DNA of 64,000 nt, taken from positions 57,112,702-57,176,701 of the forward strand of contig NC_065881.2 of assembly GCF_932274485.2 (NCBI RefSeq). Direction: 5' to 3'. Below are positions 49,340 through 61,653 of the stretch, piece after piece; the first letter of the stretch is position 1; every line of letters starts with the position of its first letter. Source of the DNA: Patella vulgata. Lineage: Eukaryota; Mollusca; Gastropoda; Patellidae. The notes beneath the pieces were generated by a model. The model was given only the letters and a program-made list of their open reading frames with translations, ran no database searches and was not told where the DNA came from. Both the position numbers and the translations under genes were made by a program.

Positions 49340-52300
49340 TTTATTGAAACAGCATTACCCCCTCGAGGTGATAGAAGTTGGGATAAATAAGGCTTTGGCA
49401 ATTGATATCCAAACATTTAGTGAATAGTGGACCTCCAAATACTGCTGAATACTGGAGACCTTTAGTCCCTAAACTCTGGTAGTGGTGGTGATACCATGGA
49501 CTTAAATGGTTTCCACCAAACCTTCGATAGATAATCAATTTGTGCGGGATCTTTCTTAACCAATCGTTGGACTCGAGTTCTGTAAATGTGGATTTCACAC
49601 CCTCGTGTAAAACTCTTTCGTGGCATTGATAAACTATAATTTCTGTTAGATGGTGATCCTTGTTGAGCAGAATCGGACATTTCGTTGAGTTTTGAACATC
49701 AGCCTTGGATATTCTACCTGAACAACGCAAAAAACTATGCTCTTACGATGATATTCCAAATCATTCTGAATATCTTTTTGCCATTCGACCTTTCGTATGA
49801 GTATACGGAAGTTGCTATATTTTGTCGAATCAATCACAGTACTAACTGAATGTGAATATTGTTGATCTGTTAGAAGAGTGGCACTGGTGGGAATTTCCCT
49901 TGACCTTCATTTCCGTAAGACATTTCTCAAGTGGTTCATCATTAAGTTCTTGAGAATTAGGATAAGACTGACCTGTCTTTAACCATGGTGCCACCCTCTT
50001 CCATAAATGACTGTGATATAATTCTGACAAGCCCATACCTCTTGAAGGTAGGTCCGTTGGGTTATCACTTGCTGGTGTATGACTCCAAATCGATTTTGTA
50101 CCCATTGCCTCCACTCTTTGCTTTGATTTAAGATCCAATACAAACAGACCTTTGAATCGGTAAAACATAAAATCTGATTAATGCTGTACATTGACAATGT
50201 TGTGCATTGAAGTTCCAGTCTGGGAATGGTTGTTGGGTTGATTGGAGCTATTCTGGTTTTAGAAGCAACAGATCATATGTATACACCACTTGCTGTTTGG
50301 ATCCTGAGATCTGCATAATTACGGCTGCATAAGCCTGAGTTCAAGCATCGCAAAATCCAACCAAGGTGATGTTTGTTGAGATTTCAGCAATGAATGTTTG
50401 TTAAAAGCGTGGTAGGGTTACAGTGTCCGTGTGTGCCACTGAAGTAACTAGGCAATTCCATTTTATCAAAAGTTCGTCTGGAATAGGTTCATCCAAATCG
50501 ATCTTGGCCTTGCACAGCTCCTGGAACAAAACCTTGAACTGGATGGTAAACGGGGAAATGAATCCTAGCGGGTAAAAAAAAATTGGCAGTAATGCTTACA
50601 ATATTCCGCTTAGTTGGTACTGTGGTTTGGCGTGATTTGACTTGTCCTGTAGAACAAATATTAGTTCATCCGTGATATAGTTCCATTCCACACCTAAAAT
50701 CCCTTGAGTAGAGGATTCTTCTGATACAGATTTGGTGTGATTACGGGGAGTCGATTTGACAAAGGTCTGATCATCCTCTTATTCTGTGTTGGTTGGCTGG
50801 TTATTATGGTCATTGGTTTCGATTCCATTAATCCTATCCTGCAAAGTAGTGAAATTGGTTTTGAACCTTCTCATATTGAAACCTCCCTCCAAGAGACATG
50901 ACTTCGACAGTTGATATACCCCAAATGCTTCCTCCAAGCTATTCGATCTACTGGTCAGATCATCTATATACAGATCTCAAAAATATTCTTACGAATTCTG
51001 GATGGATTTCATTATACTTCTCCATATGGTATTTGGTTGTCGCATTCAACAAAAATGGCGAGGATGAACCTACAAATACAGCCCCTGTGAAGTGTGATTA
51101 GATCTGGTACATCCTTAGAAACGCAGCACACCTCTGCCTGCCCCTGGCAAACCCTGGCATAGCTATTTTATGAGATCTAAATCTCAGAATGATGTCGAAG
51201 ATCTTCTGATTCATAGATAGCCATGTATACCGACATTCATTAAATGATTGATTTGATTCAGTCTTGGCAGACGCATCGTAAACAATACGAATCTTGGTTG
51301 TAGATTTATCAGATCGTATTACTGGATGGTGTGGTAAGTAGTGGATGGTTCCCGATTTAATAGTTCTAGACGACACAACTAATTCGACAATGTGTTGGTT
51401 TCTCTGTTCTTGAATAATCTTATCATAATCAGGGAGAAGAATGGGATTACCCCTCGGGCGCTGAAAGCAACATAAAGACTCTTTAAAAATAGCTGGTAGT
51501 TGTCTAGTAAAGTGGTGTGAGGGTTTTTCCATGGGAGTCTAACTTCATACCGACCCTTGGTAAATGTGATGGTTTCCGTTAATTCTTAAAAAATGGAGCT
51601 TGGTTTAAGCCCAGTGGCTTTAATTCCCCAAAACTGACGGAGTTGTTATCAAGTCCAACTTGTAATGTGGTAATGAGAATTTGATCTGTTGGGGTATCCA
51701 TGCCGAAAGAAGGTCAAGAGAGTATCTATTCCAGTGACGTTTCTATACCCACTGGTTCCTGCTCACCCCTTTTCACTTGTCCTTTTGCGAAATCCCAGTA
51801 CTGATCTAAGTCAATGTGGATTGTGCCGTTTGATCTTGGTTCTAGATAATCAGCAAGTTGTAAATTGTGCAGCTGAGGGCAACCATTTTTTACTTCTACC
51901 ACATCATGGTATTTAATGAGCTGACAGATTAAAGGAATGGCAAATGCTTTAATTTGTATTCCCCTTCCTGGTGTGGTTACTTACAACACCAGCTTCTTGT
52001 GTGGTTGCCATTGTAGATCCCAATGTGGTAATTGTAACTGAGGTTCTACTAATGGTTGGTAATTGAAGGAAATCTCGCAGTTGTGTGGTAACATATGACT
52101 TATCACTACCGGCGTCAAATATCAAACGACAGTTCGTTGAAATGACAGTTGATGTTTGGTTAAAAATATCAGCTCTGGCTGTCTGCAGGAAAACAATATT
52201 CATACTGGTATCGGTATACATGACGGATGAATGAGTAGTTGACTTAGTCATACTGGTGTCCTGTGAAGAGTTTGTTGTTGGTGTTGCCAATGACGTGGGT

Positions 52301-52634
52301 CTATGTTCCTGTGGATTAACATGCAGAGATTCTAGTTTAAAGCCACCACGACTGATATGGTCTTTGCGCAAACAAATAAAACATCTCTTATATTTTTGAA
52401 GAATTTCCTCTTATAGTTTTGAAGAATTTCCTTTCTTGATTGTAAACTAAAGACTACTTGGCATGAATTTGATGGATGTTGACCAGAACAGTAAGTGCAG
52501 GTAGGTGACCACTGGCTACCGGTTAATAAGATGCTGCGGTTGATTTGTTATTGTTGTTGGGAACTCTTCTATATAAAACATTGGATCTTGATGGATTAAC
52601 TGTGGCATTTGAAGGTGGATAATTACTGGTTCGT
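49340..52634 (-). mobile_element. BEL/Pao LTR-retrotransposon fossil, broken
   Basis: Minus-strand remains in the normal order of a BEL/Pao polyprotein: a gag-type zinc knuckle (about 52465-52510), an aspartic-protease-like segment (51949-52371), reverse transcriptase (about 50500-51530), an RNase-H region (about 49980-50260) and the zinc-binding start of an integrase (about 49460-49700). The protease and RT segments carry the residue patterns typical of the BEL/Pao clade. The element carries many breaks, both outer parts are missing and no LTRs were found, so it is a partial and old copy. Confidence 0.85.
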
Positions 52635-52636
52635 CA

Positions 52637-52690
52637 TACAGCCGAGGCTAGATGTAGGGTACTGGGAGCCTGCTGAGGTTTGATGAGTGA
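52637..52690 (+). repeat. Solo end of family M
   Basis: CATACAGCCGAGGCTAGATG, then TAGGGTACTGG and TGCTGAGGTTTG, homologous to the right end of 3733-4085. It begins where similarity to the retrotransposon fossil stops; no partner end seen. Confidence 0.6.
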
Positions 52691-52809
52691 CATATTATGT
52701 CAACGCTAGCAAGTGCCATACCATGTCGCCGTTAGACTTACGAACGGAACTCGAGTGACATCGCATCAGCCATGTAATTTCTTGGTTCGCCTTTCCACAC
52801 AGTACCTAT

Positions 52810-53532
52810 TATATACTCTTCAAAAAAAAGTAGGGGATATTAAAATGCAAATACCTATGCAGGTTTTGATATGATAAATAGTCATAGACACTTGACATGC
52901 TTTGAGAGTATGTTCACAGATGAAGACCTTATCGCCCCAACAGAACCACTGAGCTGCATGTGCGACACGCAATAGCGCCATACACGTGGGAAGGGTTCAT
53001 TGTCAAATTTGACACTTCAAGGAAGGGTTGATGAAAACTGCCGCTTGCTGGTTTATCCTATCCATGTTTGCTTTCCTATCGGTTCTTGCATAAGATTTAC
53101 TGTTTAGCGTATCTTTGCTTTAGTGTGTTACGTTTAATTTGATCGGGAGGCGTGTTCGTCAACGTCAACCGACAACAATGCAAGAATTGGCCGTGGCACT
53201 GCAAGAGGAGTGGGTCAGATTGCCCCAAATCGTGATTGGACGGTTGATTAGGAGCATGCCACGACGAAATGCTAAATGTCCGAGGATTGGTGGAGCACTT
53301 ACTCATTATGAAGACAGAAATCAAAAACGTCCATTTTCACCTTTGACAGTGTATCTCTTTGCGAGTGAAATGGGGCCGTCAGATAAGCCGCCCATATGAA
53401 CTGTTTATGTTCATGTGTAGGCAATTGGCCTGTTATTAACATACACTGGTTACCTCTATTAAAAACAGCAGTGCATTTCCGCAGTTTTGTAGTGTTTCTA
53501 AATATCCCCTACTTTTTTTTGAAGAGTATATA
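52810..53532 (+). mobile_element. Deleted Tc1-family derivative (723 bp)
   Basis: Ends TATATACTCTTCAAAAAAAA and its perfect complement (32 bp), TA at both edges. Only the last part of the transposase remains; about 800 bp are missing relative to 18542-20080. It sits next to the BEL/Pao fossil. Confidence 0.9.
53139..53309 (+). pseudogene. C-terminal remnant of Tc1 transposase
   Basis: IGRRVRQRQPTTMQELAVAL, EEW and RLIRSMPRRNAK align with the end of the transposase at 18841-19860 (LGQRLRQRQ ... LIRSMPRR). The catalytic domain is absent and the family's final stop is not preserved, so the frame runs on for another 30 codons. Confidence 0.88.
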
Positions 53533-55764
53533 ACAGTCAAGAATTGATTTTTCCGGCTGTTTCATTTTTTGGTCTCTTAAATTGTTTTTCAAAAGATCCG
53601 ATTTATTGTCTATCATTTATAAGCCTTTGATTTGGTGTTGCATCTTTTATTTACTGTATAAATTACTAATAAATTATGGTCGCTTATTTTTTTATTAAAA
53701 AAGAAAAGGGGTTCGAGTGAAACCTGTGAACTGAGTCAAACAGGGAAGTCGAGATTCATCCCCGGATTATACTAGTTGGCAGCCCAGCGCACTCGACGAG
53801 AAAAGTACTTTTGACTTTTATAGACACTTATTCAAGAAATATAGAAGTAGATTACGAACGTTACTCCACATTGACAATTTAAGTCTGTATTATTCTAATT
53901 CTGATTGACTGACTTTATTATCAAACATACTCTCTGTGACCTTTTAACCTATAATTCTTTTTCCTTTCTTGTGTTTTGTCTTGATTGAATCTAATAACTA
54001 TGAATATGATTGATGACAAGGCAAAGATATTCTATATTTGGATCCGGTTAGAGTTGAGTTTAGATATTAAATCTAATTTAAGTTATCCTGCAATCTAAAA
54101 ATACACTTCTGTAATCTTGTCAACAGCAGACATTCATCTTGTTTGGAAATTAAAAATGATATTCTTATTATTGATGGTGGATCAGTTGTTCCATAGTTAT
54201 AACAGGGTACAATTTACGTCATGTAGGTTAAAGATTAAAATCGCGTTCATTTCGCTTTACTTTGTATGATGTGTAAACGTCTATTTTCATAGAAGCGAAA
54301 TCACGAAATAAACGAAATCATTTTTTATTAATGTAGTCTCCCTAACGTTTGCAAGGCACAGCATGAGTAAGAAAATTGCTTCCTTTGATGTAGTACGCCT
54401 ATTTATAAAAATTCTCTCGTGTGCATATATATAATTTCTTATTGCCTTTTTGGTCTAGAATTGAAGAAGAGGGTTTAAATTTACAGTTTCTGCCAGGTTT
54501 TGGTGAATAGTTATGGGTTTGAGGCGGACGGACCAGGAAGTGAACAGACATGAAGCCAGTGCACATAGATAAATTCCTTTGGCCGAGCGAAGCAGAAAAC
54601 CGAAATGGTCAAGAGCCTTCAATATTTTTATCAGATGTTGTGGTCTTTGAGTTAATAAAGAATAGGATCATCGAAATATTAAAAAATATATATGATAGGA
54701 TTAGGAATTAATTTAACAATGGGGAGAAGATTGCCAGTCTGGATACAGTAGGAAGTCCCCTGTTTTGTCAGAGCTTTCAATATGTCTTTGGTAAAATAGA
54801 AGTATTGTGATAAAACATTTAAAATAACAACTTGATGACATTAAGTATTATTGGACCTGTTAATAGGTTTACTGAAGCAAGAAAAATGACAACTGTACTA
54901 TAATAATATTACGGGCATGTTTTTGTCAATAAACTACAGATCGATCAAATAATAATCAGCAATAATTCGCCAAAGAAGCTTTACTCATCATTCATAGTTT
55001 TCTTCGGGTGTTTTCTTAACTTTTTAGTTCTGCCAACTTATTGTTATCGATACATGTTATTGACCTTGTTATTATCTCTGGAACGTAAACGATATTGGCA
55101 GGAATCTGAATAAAGCTACAAGACGGAATCGTCACCTGGAGCAAAACAGCGGTTAGAATTTCTGAACGGAACAGTCATTAAATCGAGATAATTAAATACA
55201 GGTTTCATTACACCTCTAGACTGGTCTAAACAGAAAAATTAAATGTCTTTGGTATAATTATATTATTAATTTACACGACTCTTATATTACTCATATTATA
55301 ACATTGACTCAAATGTCAACAGACCGATCGTCATTCACTGTAATAACTCAAAAATTCAAATGCCCCACTACTGAAAACAATTGCCCCCATTAGTTTGTAG
55401 AAAATCCCAAAAAACCATGGGATAATGCTGCTGATGATGTACTATATGGTAGCATATTTAGGGTGATATCACACTTGTAACACAAAGTGAAGTGCGTTCA
55501 CTTCCAAAACAATGGCTACTAATTAGAATCAGAATAAGAACTGGGATTGTCGCTCGATTAAGAATGTTTAAGTGGTAGGTGCAAAATATACCACATAAGA
55601 CAAAATTTGTTGTTTTCTACGAACTGCGTCGACTATTGTGCTTTTTGGGTATTTTGACTGGTGTCCGATCGAAAGTGAAACAGAAAGATGCGCTAATTTC
55701 GAAATCTTAATTTTCGGTTGACACTCTGGTATACACACCAGATCCACTATAAGGTATGCCCTAG
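53533..55764. other. Unassigned intron sequence
   Basis: AT-rich; no exon, RNA gene or named repeat seen. Confidence 0.5.
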
Positions 55765-56238
55765 CACCCGATTAGATTTTATTACATACTTCGAGAAGGT
55801 ATTTGTTGAGTAATAAAACCTTCTAGTAGTTTATCGAGGGCTGGCCGTCCTTACCGCACGGTACAAATAAAACCTTCTAGTAGTTTATCGAAGTTCGGGT
55901 GCTTCCGGAGTCCAAAATGGCCGCTTTATATAAATGAGAATTTTGGGGATAACTAACCCGAACCTGACCCTAACCCTTTTTAAAAGACTGAACTTGGGTC
56001 TAATTTAGTTTTTACTTCTCTTAAAAGGGTTAGGGTTAGTATTCCCCTAAATACTCATTTGTATAAAGCGGCCATTTTGGTATAAGTTCTGGCTTGTTCT
56101 GGAATTTGTTGCTTCTAGTGGTGATAATTGATAATATTTGTACCGTGCGGTGAGGACGGCCAGCCTCGATAAACTACTAGAAGGTTTTATTACTCAACAA
56201 ATACCTTCTCGAAGTATGTAATAAAATCTAATCGGGTG
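55765..56238. mobile_element. 474-bp foldback element
   Basis: About 105-bp near-perfect inverted arms starting CACCCGATTAGATTTTATTA and including GGCCGTCCT(T/C)ACCGCACGGT. The left arm carries a second copy of CCTTCTAGTAGTTTATCGA. A second, inner inverted pair has AAATGGCCGCTTTATA and a CCCTAACCC / GGGTTAGGGTTAG pair. No coding part. It ends 678 bp before Hdc exon 2. Confidence 0.85.
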
Positions 56239-56915
56239 GCCGTATAGTGCTTCAGATATCTTTAAAAAAATTGCGCAAAACCCTACCAAAATGGGCAAAT
56301 TTCTCATTTGTAATATAAATATTACAATAAAATATCGATTAATATCAGAATCTCCCTACACCTTTTTATAGGCCCACATTTCAGATTTTAATGGATTTTG
56401 GTTTCGATTTGGTAGGCAAGAATTATTATTTTGCAGTAGAAGCTGTTGTCATAATTATGTTTTTGTTTGAGACATAGCCGTACACGATTAGCGTTAGTTG
56501 CTAATTTTGTTATGTTTATCATACATAATTAGCACGAATGTAAGGCTAGTGGGTTAGTGGACAGATTCTTAAATTAATTAATTTTCGGAGTTCTCTGTTA
56601 AAATAGTTTATCTGGAAATATGTATCCAATTATAACTGGTGGTATTATACGATTATCTCCTAATGAAATTGACACCAAATGACCACGGCGGTTCCAATAA
56701 AACTGGCCATTGTCTTATATAATCTTGGGTTTAAATTATTAAGTGGTATCGAATTTGATGCTGTGATGATTACAGCCGGATATTATTTTAAAAGAATAAA
56801 GAGAGATGTTAAGTCGAAGACGACGACATTTTGTTCACAATATTTGTCTGAAGGTCAGACATGTTTGTAACTTTTAGTATCAATTTAAGCTTACCCAAAT
56901 CTTGTTTTCATTTAG

Positions 56916-57088
56916 GTAAGGAAATGGTGGATTATATAGCAGACTATCTGGAAAATATCCGTAGCAGACGTGTCTTTCCAGACGTGAAGCCAGGCTACAT
57001 GAGGAACTTGGTACCGGATGCAGCACCTATGGAAGGAGAGCATTGGGAGGATATATTTAAAGATATCGAACGTGTTATAATGCCCGGG
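56916..57088 (+). CDS. Hdc: Histidine decarboxylase, coding exon 2
   Basis: Completes Gly10 and encodes residues 11-67: [37 protein letters not shown], then [17 protein letters not shown]. Acceptor TTTCATTTAG, donor GTAGGT after the codon GGG, so the next intron is phase 0. This is the N-terminal dimerisation segment of group II decarboxylases, which wraps over the partner subunit. The pattern GYMR...APxEGExW and IERxxMPG is closer to histidine decarboxylase than to dopa decarboxylase as I remember the fly sequences. The 677 bases upstream (56239-56915) hold no other exon. Confidence 0.95.
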
Positions 57089-57614
57089 GTAGGTACATAT
57101 AGATAAACAATGTTAACATGGTACCAGCAATGGCCATGTAACTGACCACTGACAACTGACCTATTTCCGGATAGGTTGCAGAGTTTGAACTTTGCTAGGC
57201 CAATGACCTTTCATATAGGACGTTTTTCTTTTGAGTACTCGTTGGCGGGTTGGGGGTAGCGACGAAAGTGTTAAATAGAACATGTATTAAGCTAATGAAA
57301 ATACGTGCATAAATAGCAACGATTGAAATTCCTCTTTTAGTTAATATTGAATCATTAATACGATTCACGGTGTATCAAAGACGTAGTAAATATTTAAGAA
57401 GGGTTTATACCATATTGATATAATCTCAAATTAGCCAGGTATTTCTTCTTACATTATTTGATTTGTGATAAAGGTTAATCGGATAATGGAAATATCACGA
57501 AAAGAAATCAAGAAATGGCTATCAATAAGATGACAGATATTGATCTATAGTGTATCTGACACTATTTTAGCATCCGACCTGTAATATACAAATATATCAA
57601 CTATTACCAAAACT

Positions 57615-57954
57615 TCTTTGAGCGGCATGTAGTAATTGACACACGTCTTGGCGTACTGTGCACGGAACCGTGGGTATTCCACTAAAAACATCAACGCTGA
57701 TTGGTTAATCAAATGTCTGACGTCATAGGTTCAATCACCGCTCGTATGACCCCTGACGCAACCTCCCACTACAACCGGTCAGATCTTCCTGGAGAACGCT
57801 AGATCGGAGACGGTCCTGCACATTTTAGCACATATGACTATGTGGATTGAGCAGGACCGTCTCTAACCTAGCGTTGTTCGACCTTCATGTAGTAGAGGTC
57901 ATCGAAAGTATTAAAAAGAAACGAAATATAGATCTGTATTTTAATCAGATTGGA
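57615..57954 (+). mobile_element. Family N copy 2, left-truncated (Hdc intron 2)
   Basis: GCTGATTGGTTAATCAAATG, GTCTGACGTCATAGG, TTCATGTAGTAGAGG and TGTATTTTAATCAGATTGG match 14768-15137. The left inverted repeat is missing, and a hairpin element splits the copy at 57789-57886. Confidence 0.75.
57789..57886. mobile_element. ~98-bp hairpin MITE
   Basis: AACGCTAGATCGGAGACGGT and CCTGC at 57795-57819 pair with GCAGGACCGTCTCTAACCTA at 57851. Absent from the matching position of family N at 14768-15137, so it is an insertion. Confidence 0.8.
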
Positions 57955-58294
57955 GTTCTCTCAGCCCTCAGAATAGTAATTGGGTTCCATATTATGTTTA
58001 TTAACCAATCGTTCAGTAATGAGCAAAATGTTTTTTTTTTAATCACATGCGTCGGTTATATTGAATTGCACCCTGAAGCCCTTATTTGCTACATTATAAA
58101 CAAAATAGAAAAAGGGCAGTTTTGATTAAAGCGACAACTGTAATTGTAAGAAGAATTGGACTATACTATTTCAGTTGCATTCATGAAGACTGTCCATTAT
58201 ATTCTAAATATTCTGTAAGCAGGTGAAATTGTGGGTTTAATGTTTTACATTTCTACACTAATGAAGCTTGGCGTGTTCTGTGGGGTACATTTGC

Positions 58295-58415
58295 TCGGAC
58301 AGGGGCGTTTCCACCTACTCCACATCGTCTTCTAAACTGCCAACGGTTGGACACACCGACGTGTACACGGGTCTAGGTTTTCCGCCCCTCCCGAACGACT
58401 AGACACTTTAGCAGT
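58295..58415 (-). mobile_element. Degenerate SINE2 fragment
   Basis: AACTGCCAACGGTTGG, ACGTGTACACGGGTCTAGGT and CGAACGACTAGACA keep the order of minus-strand SINE2 landmarks. Confidence 0.55.
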
Positions 58416-58659
58416 TATGCTAGCAAAACTGCCAGCTATTGGGTTAAAAGCTGCACTGATATTGTGTTTCCCTTTGACAGGTTTACCATTTAAAACAACC
58501 AAATGTAAGCTTAAAAAATATTTCCATGTGGTTTGGACCTCTTTTTTAGTTCAATATTTAAATTTAGTTCTTTTAATTGGTCATATGACTTGGACCTGTT
58601 TTTGTGTCCAGTATTGTAATTTATTTCTCTTTTCGTGGCGAGTCAACTGGCATGGTTTT

Positions 58660-58781
58660 ATCCGGGTCCTCCGGTTTCCTCCCACTGCTAAAACCCCTAC
58701 GCGCAAGCGAATTATTGAAATAAAAAATTAAACCATATGTTAGTCCCGGAATGACATAGTTTGTGTCGAGTGGACGTTTAA

Positions 58782-58819
<38 letters not shown>
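58660..58819 (+). mobile_element. SINE1, 3' half with (CT)n tail
   Basis: Starts at CCGGGTCCTCCGGTTTCCTC, includes CCATATGTTAGTCCCGGAAT and GTGTCGAGTGGACGTTTAAC, ends in (CT)n at 58785-58819. Confidence 0.85.
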
Positions 58820-58822
<3 letters not shown>

Positions 58823-59134
58823 CGTGGCGTTAATTGATCATTGGGCTGTCGGTTATGATTTAAACTTGTAATACTAAATTATTGTTTAAGTGCAAATGAA
58901 TTACTGTTTAGCTAAGTTTAAATGAATTCTTGTTTATCAAGGTGCAAATAATTAAACATAAAGCTATTGATTAAATTGTTTCGTGATACATGCATTCATT
59001 TTGATTGATACACTATTTACGGAAATATTTTTAAAGTCCTTTGTACGTGTATAACAAGTATACTAAACGTATTTTCAATTTTTTTAAAAATTACAGCTGG
59101 GAAAGTTTCTTATTTTTCTCGCTTTTCGTTTCAG

Positions 59135-59248
59135 ATAACACATTGGCAGAGCCCTTATATGCATGCCTATTTTCCCGCCCTCAACTCCTTTCCTTCCTTA
59201 TTAGGAGATATGTTGGCTAATGGAATCGGTTGCTTGGGTTTCACTTGG
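59135..59248 (+). CDS. Hdc: Histidine decarboxylase, coding exon 3
   Basis: Encodes residues 68-105, [20 protein letters not shown] followed by [18 protein letters not shown]. Acceptor CGTTTCAG, donor GTAAGT; both phase 0. The stretch W-Q-S-P-x-M-H-A-Y-[YF]-P-A-L and SLLGDML are histidine-decarboxylase-like; dopa decarboxylase has F-F-A-Y-F-P-T here. Tyr79 and Phe80 correspond to human HDC Tyr80 and Tyr81, which line the active site. The segment LANGIGC departs from the LADAINC expected in HDCs and resembles the dopa decarboxylase pattern at the Gly. Confidence 0.95.
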
Positions 59249-61653
59249 GTAAGTTCTACAAAAATTATAGTCTACACACTATATATAAATTATTTGTATT
59301 CTAAAACTACAAATCCTACAATCGTTATTATTTATGAAAATGTATATTTACTTTCCATCAAAATGTCGGCTAAGACAAGGTAAATCTGTACCCAGAAACG
59401 ACACCAAAATCACAAGTGGTAGGTTTTGGTGGTTTCACAATTTAATGAAATTTTATTGTATTGAATGGGATTTGAGCATACAAGATACATCCGAATCATC
59501 GGATTTGTAGTTTCAGTAGCACCGGTACGAAAAACATTACGTATCATCATGAACACGTGACGCACGGAAACATGTTCTGGTCAACTACACTGTTAACATT
59601 ATTATACATTATTATGTATTTTTACCCTTTTTTAACTGGCAGAAATATTGCTATCGTTATAACTGTATTTTAACATTGCATGTTATTTCACAGTCTGTAA
59701 TGTATCTTTACCTCTAGCTATTATACATCCAAGGTAAAATTACATATCTGTAATTGGAGTACATGTAAAATTATCATGATGTTAATTTACATAAATTTTT
59801 ACAATAACATTTAATACAAAAGAATGTTGTGTATTTTGACAGAGTTTATGTATAAATACCTCATAACTATTGTAGAATTATATATTATGTAACTAAAAGG
59901 AATGTGTTTGTCCCCGCTTGGCTAATTAGTCCTAGGTTCTATCCTGGCTAACACAGACAGTTTTGCGGAACTTTCAGCACGTAACACAACATTCGATAAT
60001 GTAAAGAAATTGTGTGAATTATTTGTATATTACGTCCGCTTCCACCGAGGTGATATCGCAGACAATAAAGCAATTAAATGAAATGGGGTTTAAAGTGCTA
60101 CTGTTCTGCTCCTTACACTGGAAGAGTAGGTGGCATGACACCGTCCAAGCAAAATGGCCCACACAACTCAATGTATGGCATATGTATGTCTTTATTAGCC
60201 AGTTCGGTACATTCAGATTTTGAATAACCTATTTCTCTAAAATGGACTAAAGTGACTGACAGAACAGTCAATATTTTGCGCAAAATTCGATATGTGGTCA
60301 AAGGGGAAATAACCGATGTGACCACTATTTGACAGTAAATTTACAATTTTATGTAAAAATAATACTCCAAACGGCATTTCTGTTAATATACAGCTCATAT
60401 AATGTAAACTAACATATGGTTGTATTACTATATTAAATTTGATGTAATTTTACATAAACCTTGTATTTATAATTATGCATCGACATCGTTTTAAATGTAA
60501 GTTAACAAACCATGTGATTTGACAAATCCTGCACTGTATTTTTACTATACTTATAACTGTAAATATACATATAATTTTAACAGTGTATAATATGTAGATT
60601 ATATGAGTTAACTCTGTGTACTGTGTTTTTCATGAAAATTAAGCACACGTAACTTTCATTTTGGAAATATTGATATAGACCTTTCTTTCAGTCTGATAGA
60701 AAGCGGCAAAATTATTTCGAAACAAAAACATAGAAATGAAAAATTGCCGGAGAATTGTATTCACTATATTTCCCATATATTTCCAATCTGCTTGATACAC
60801 ACGGCAATTTAAATGCACCCCGGTTATCAAACCCTTTAAAAATGTTATATCATTCTTTTGGAACCATTTGTAGTGGCACAGGAACTATGTATGAAGTGGG
60901 TTCGCAGACTTTAAATTGTGGGGGCAGATGGCAATGGTGTGAGGCAGTGGGGTCAGGTGTGTGTGTGTGGGGGGGGGGGATGCTATGTCTTCGCCTCTGG
61001 GAAATTTTGGAAACTAGGTACCTTTTAAATAGTGAGGTTATGATTTATAGCGGAAAGCAATTACCGCGATTTGTAAACTTTCATCTGTGAGGTGATGAAT
61101 GTGATTAACACAAACGTTAAAAAGGTCGCTATAAAACTGGTCGGTAAACGCATTCCCGCGCCACTGACAGTATGACACCATACTTGATAGTTTGAACTTC
61201 AGAGAACTTTTAGAACTTAGATACTGGCGATGTAGTGGCAATATCCTAGATGTTCAAATGTAGACATAAACAAATAATTGTTAACTATTCGAATATACAT
61301 GAAGCGATCAAAACCGTTATTGCTTACTATTACAATTTAATGTCTAGAAGGTAAATCACCCGCCATTTTTGTTTCGCCGAAAGTTATATCTTCCATTCAT
61401 TTCGCTATATGTTATTAGCCAAAGTTAGGGACTAAGGGATGGATTATAATTTCCAGCCCTGTCAAGTTAGTAAACAAGTATGGGTGACATACCTCCTATA
61501 TATTATATATTACAGTTGTCAGAATAACAGTAAGCAGTCTAGAATTTGATCCTGTCGCGCGCCTGTGTTCGAACATTCGCCATGAAAATCCTAGAAATCT
61601 AGTGAATTTAATAATTTTTTATATTTTATTTTATTGGCTTTTTTTAATTATAG
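59249..61653 (+). other. Hdc intron 3
   Basis: 2.4 kb, phase 0. AT-rich, no nested gene. A rearranged SINE2-like stretch is at about 60075-60215 (minus-strand tail ATGAAATGGGGTTTAAAGTG then a plus-strand-like tail), and a (GT)n/(G)n run at about 60957-60979. Confidence 0.7.

Larger units (their letters stand above)
11270..56915 (+). other. Hdc intron 1 (45.6 kb, phase 1)
   Basis: The donor GTATGT follows exon 1 and the acceptor is a pyrimidine-rich stretch ending TTTCATTTAG before 56916. The intron splits the codon for Gly10. It contains all the mobile elements listed between these positions and no recognised nested host gene. Confidence 0.88.

Noticed and set aside
55965-56040. Telomere-like CCCTAACCC and GGGTTAGGGTTAG
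   Set aside because: Only one to two units each and they belong to inverted arms of the foldback, so not an internal telomere tract.
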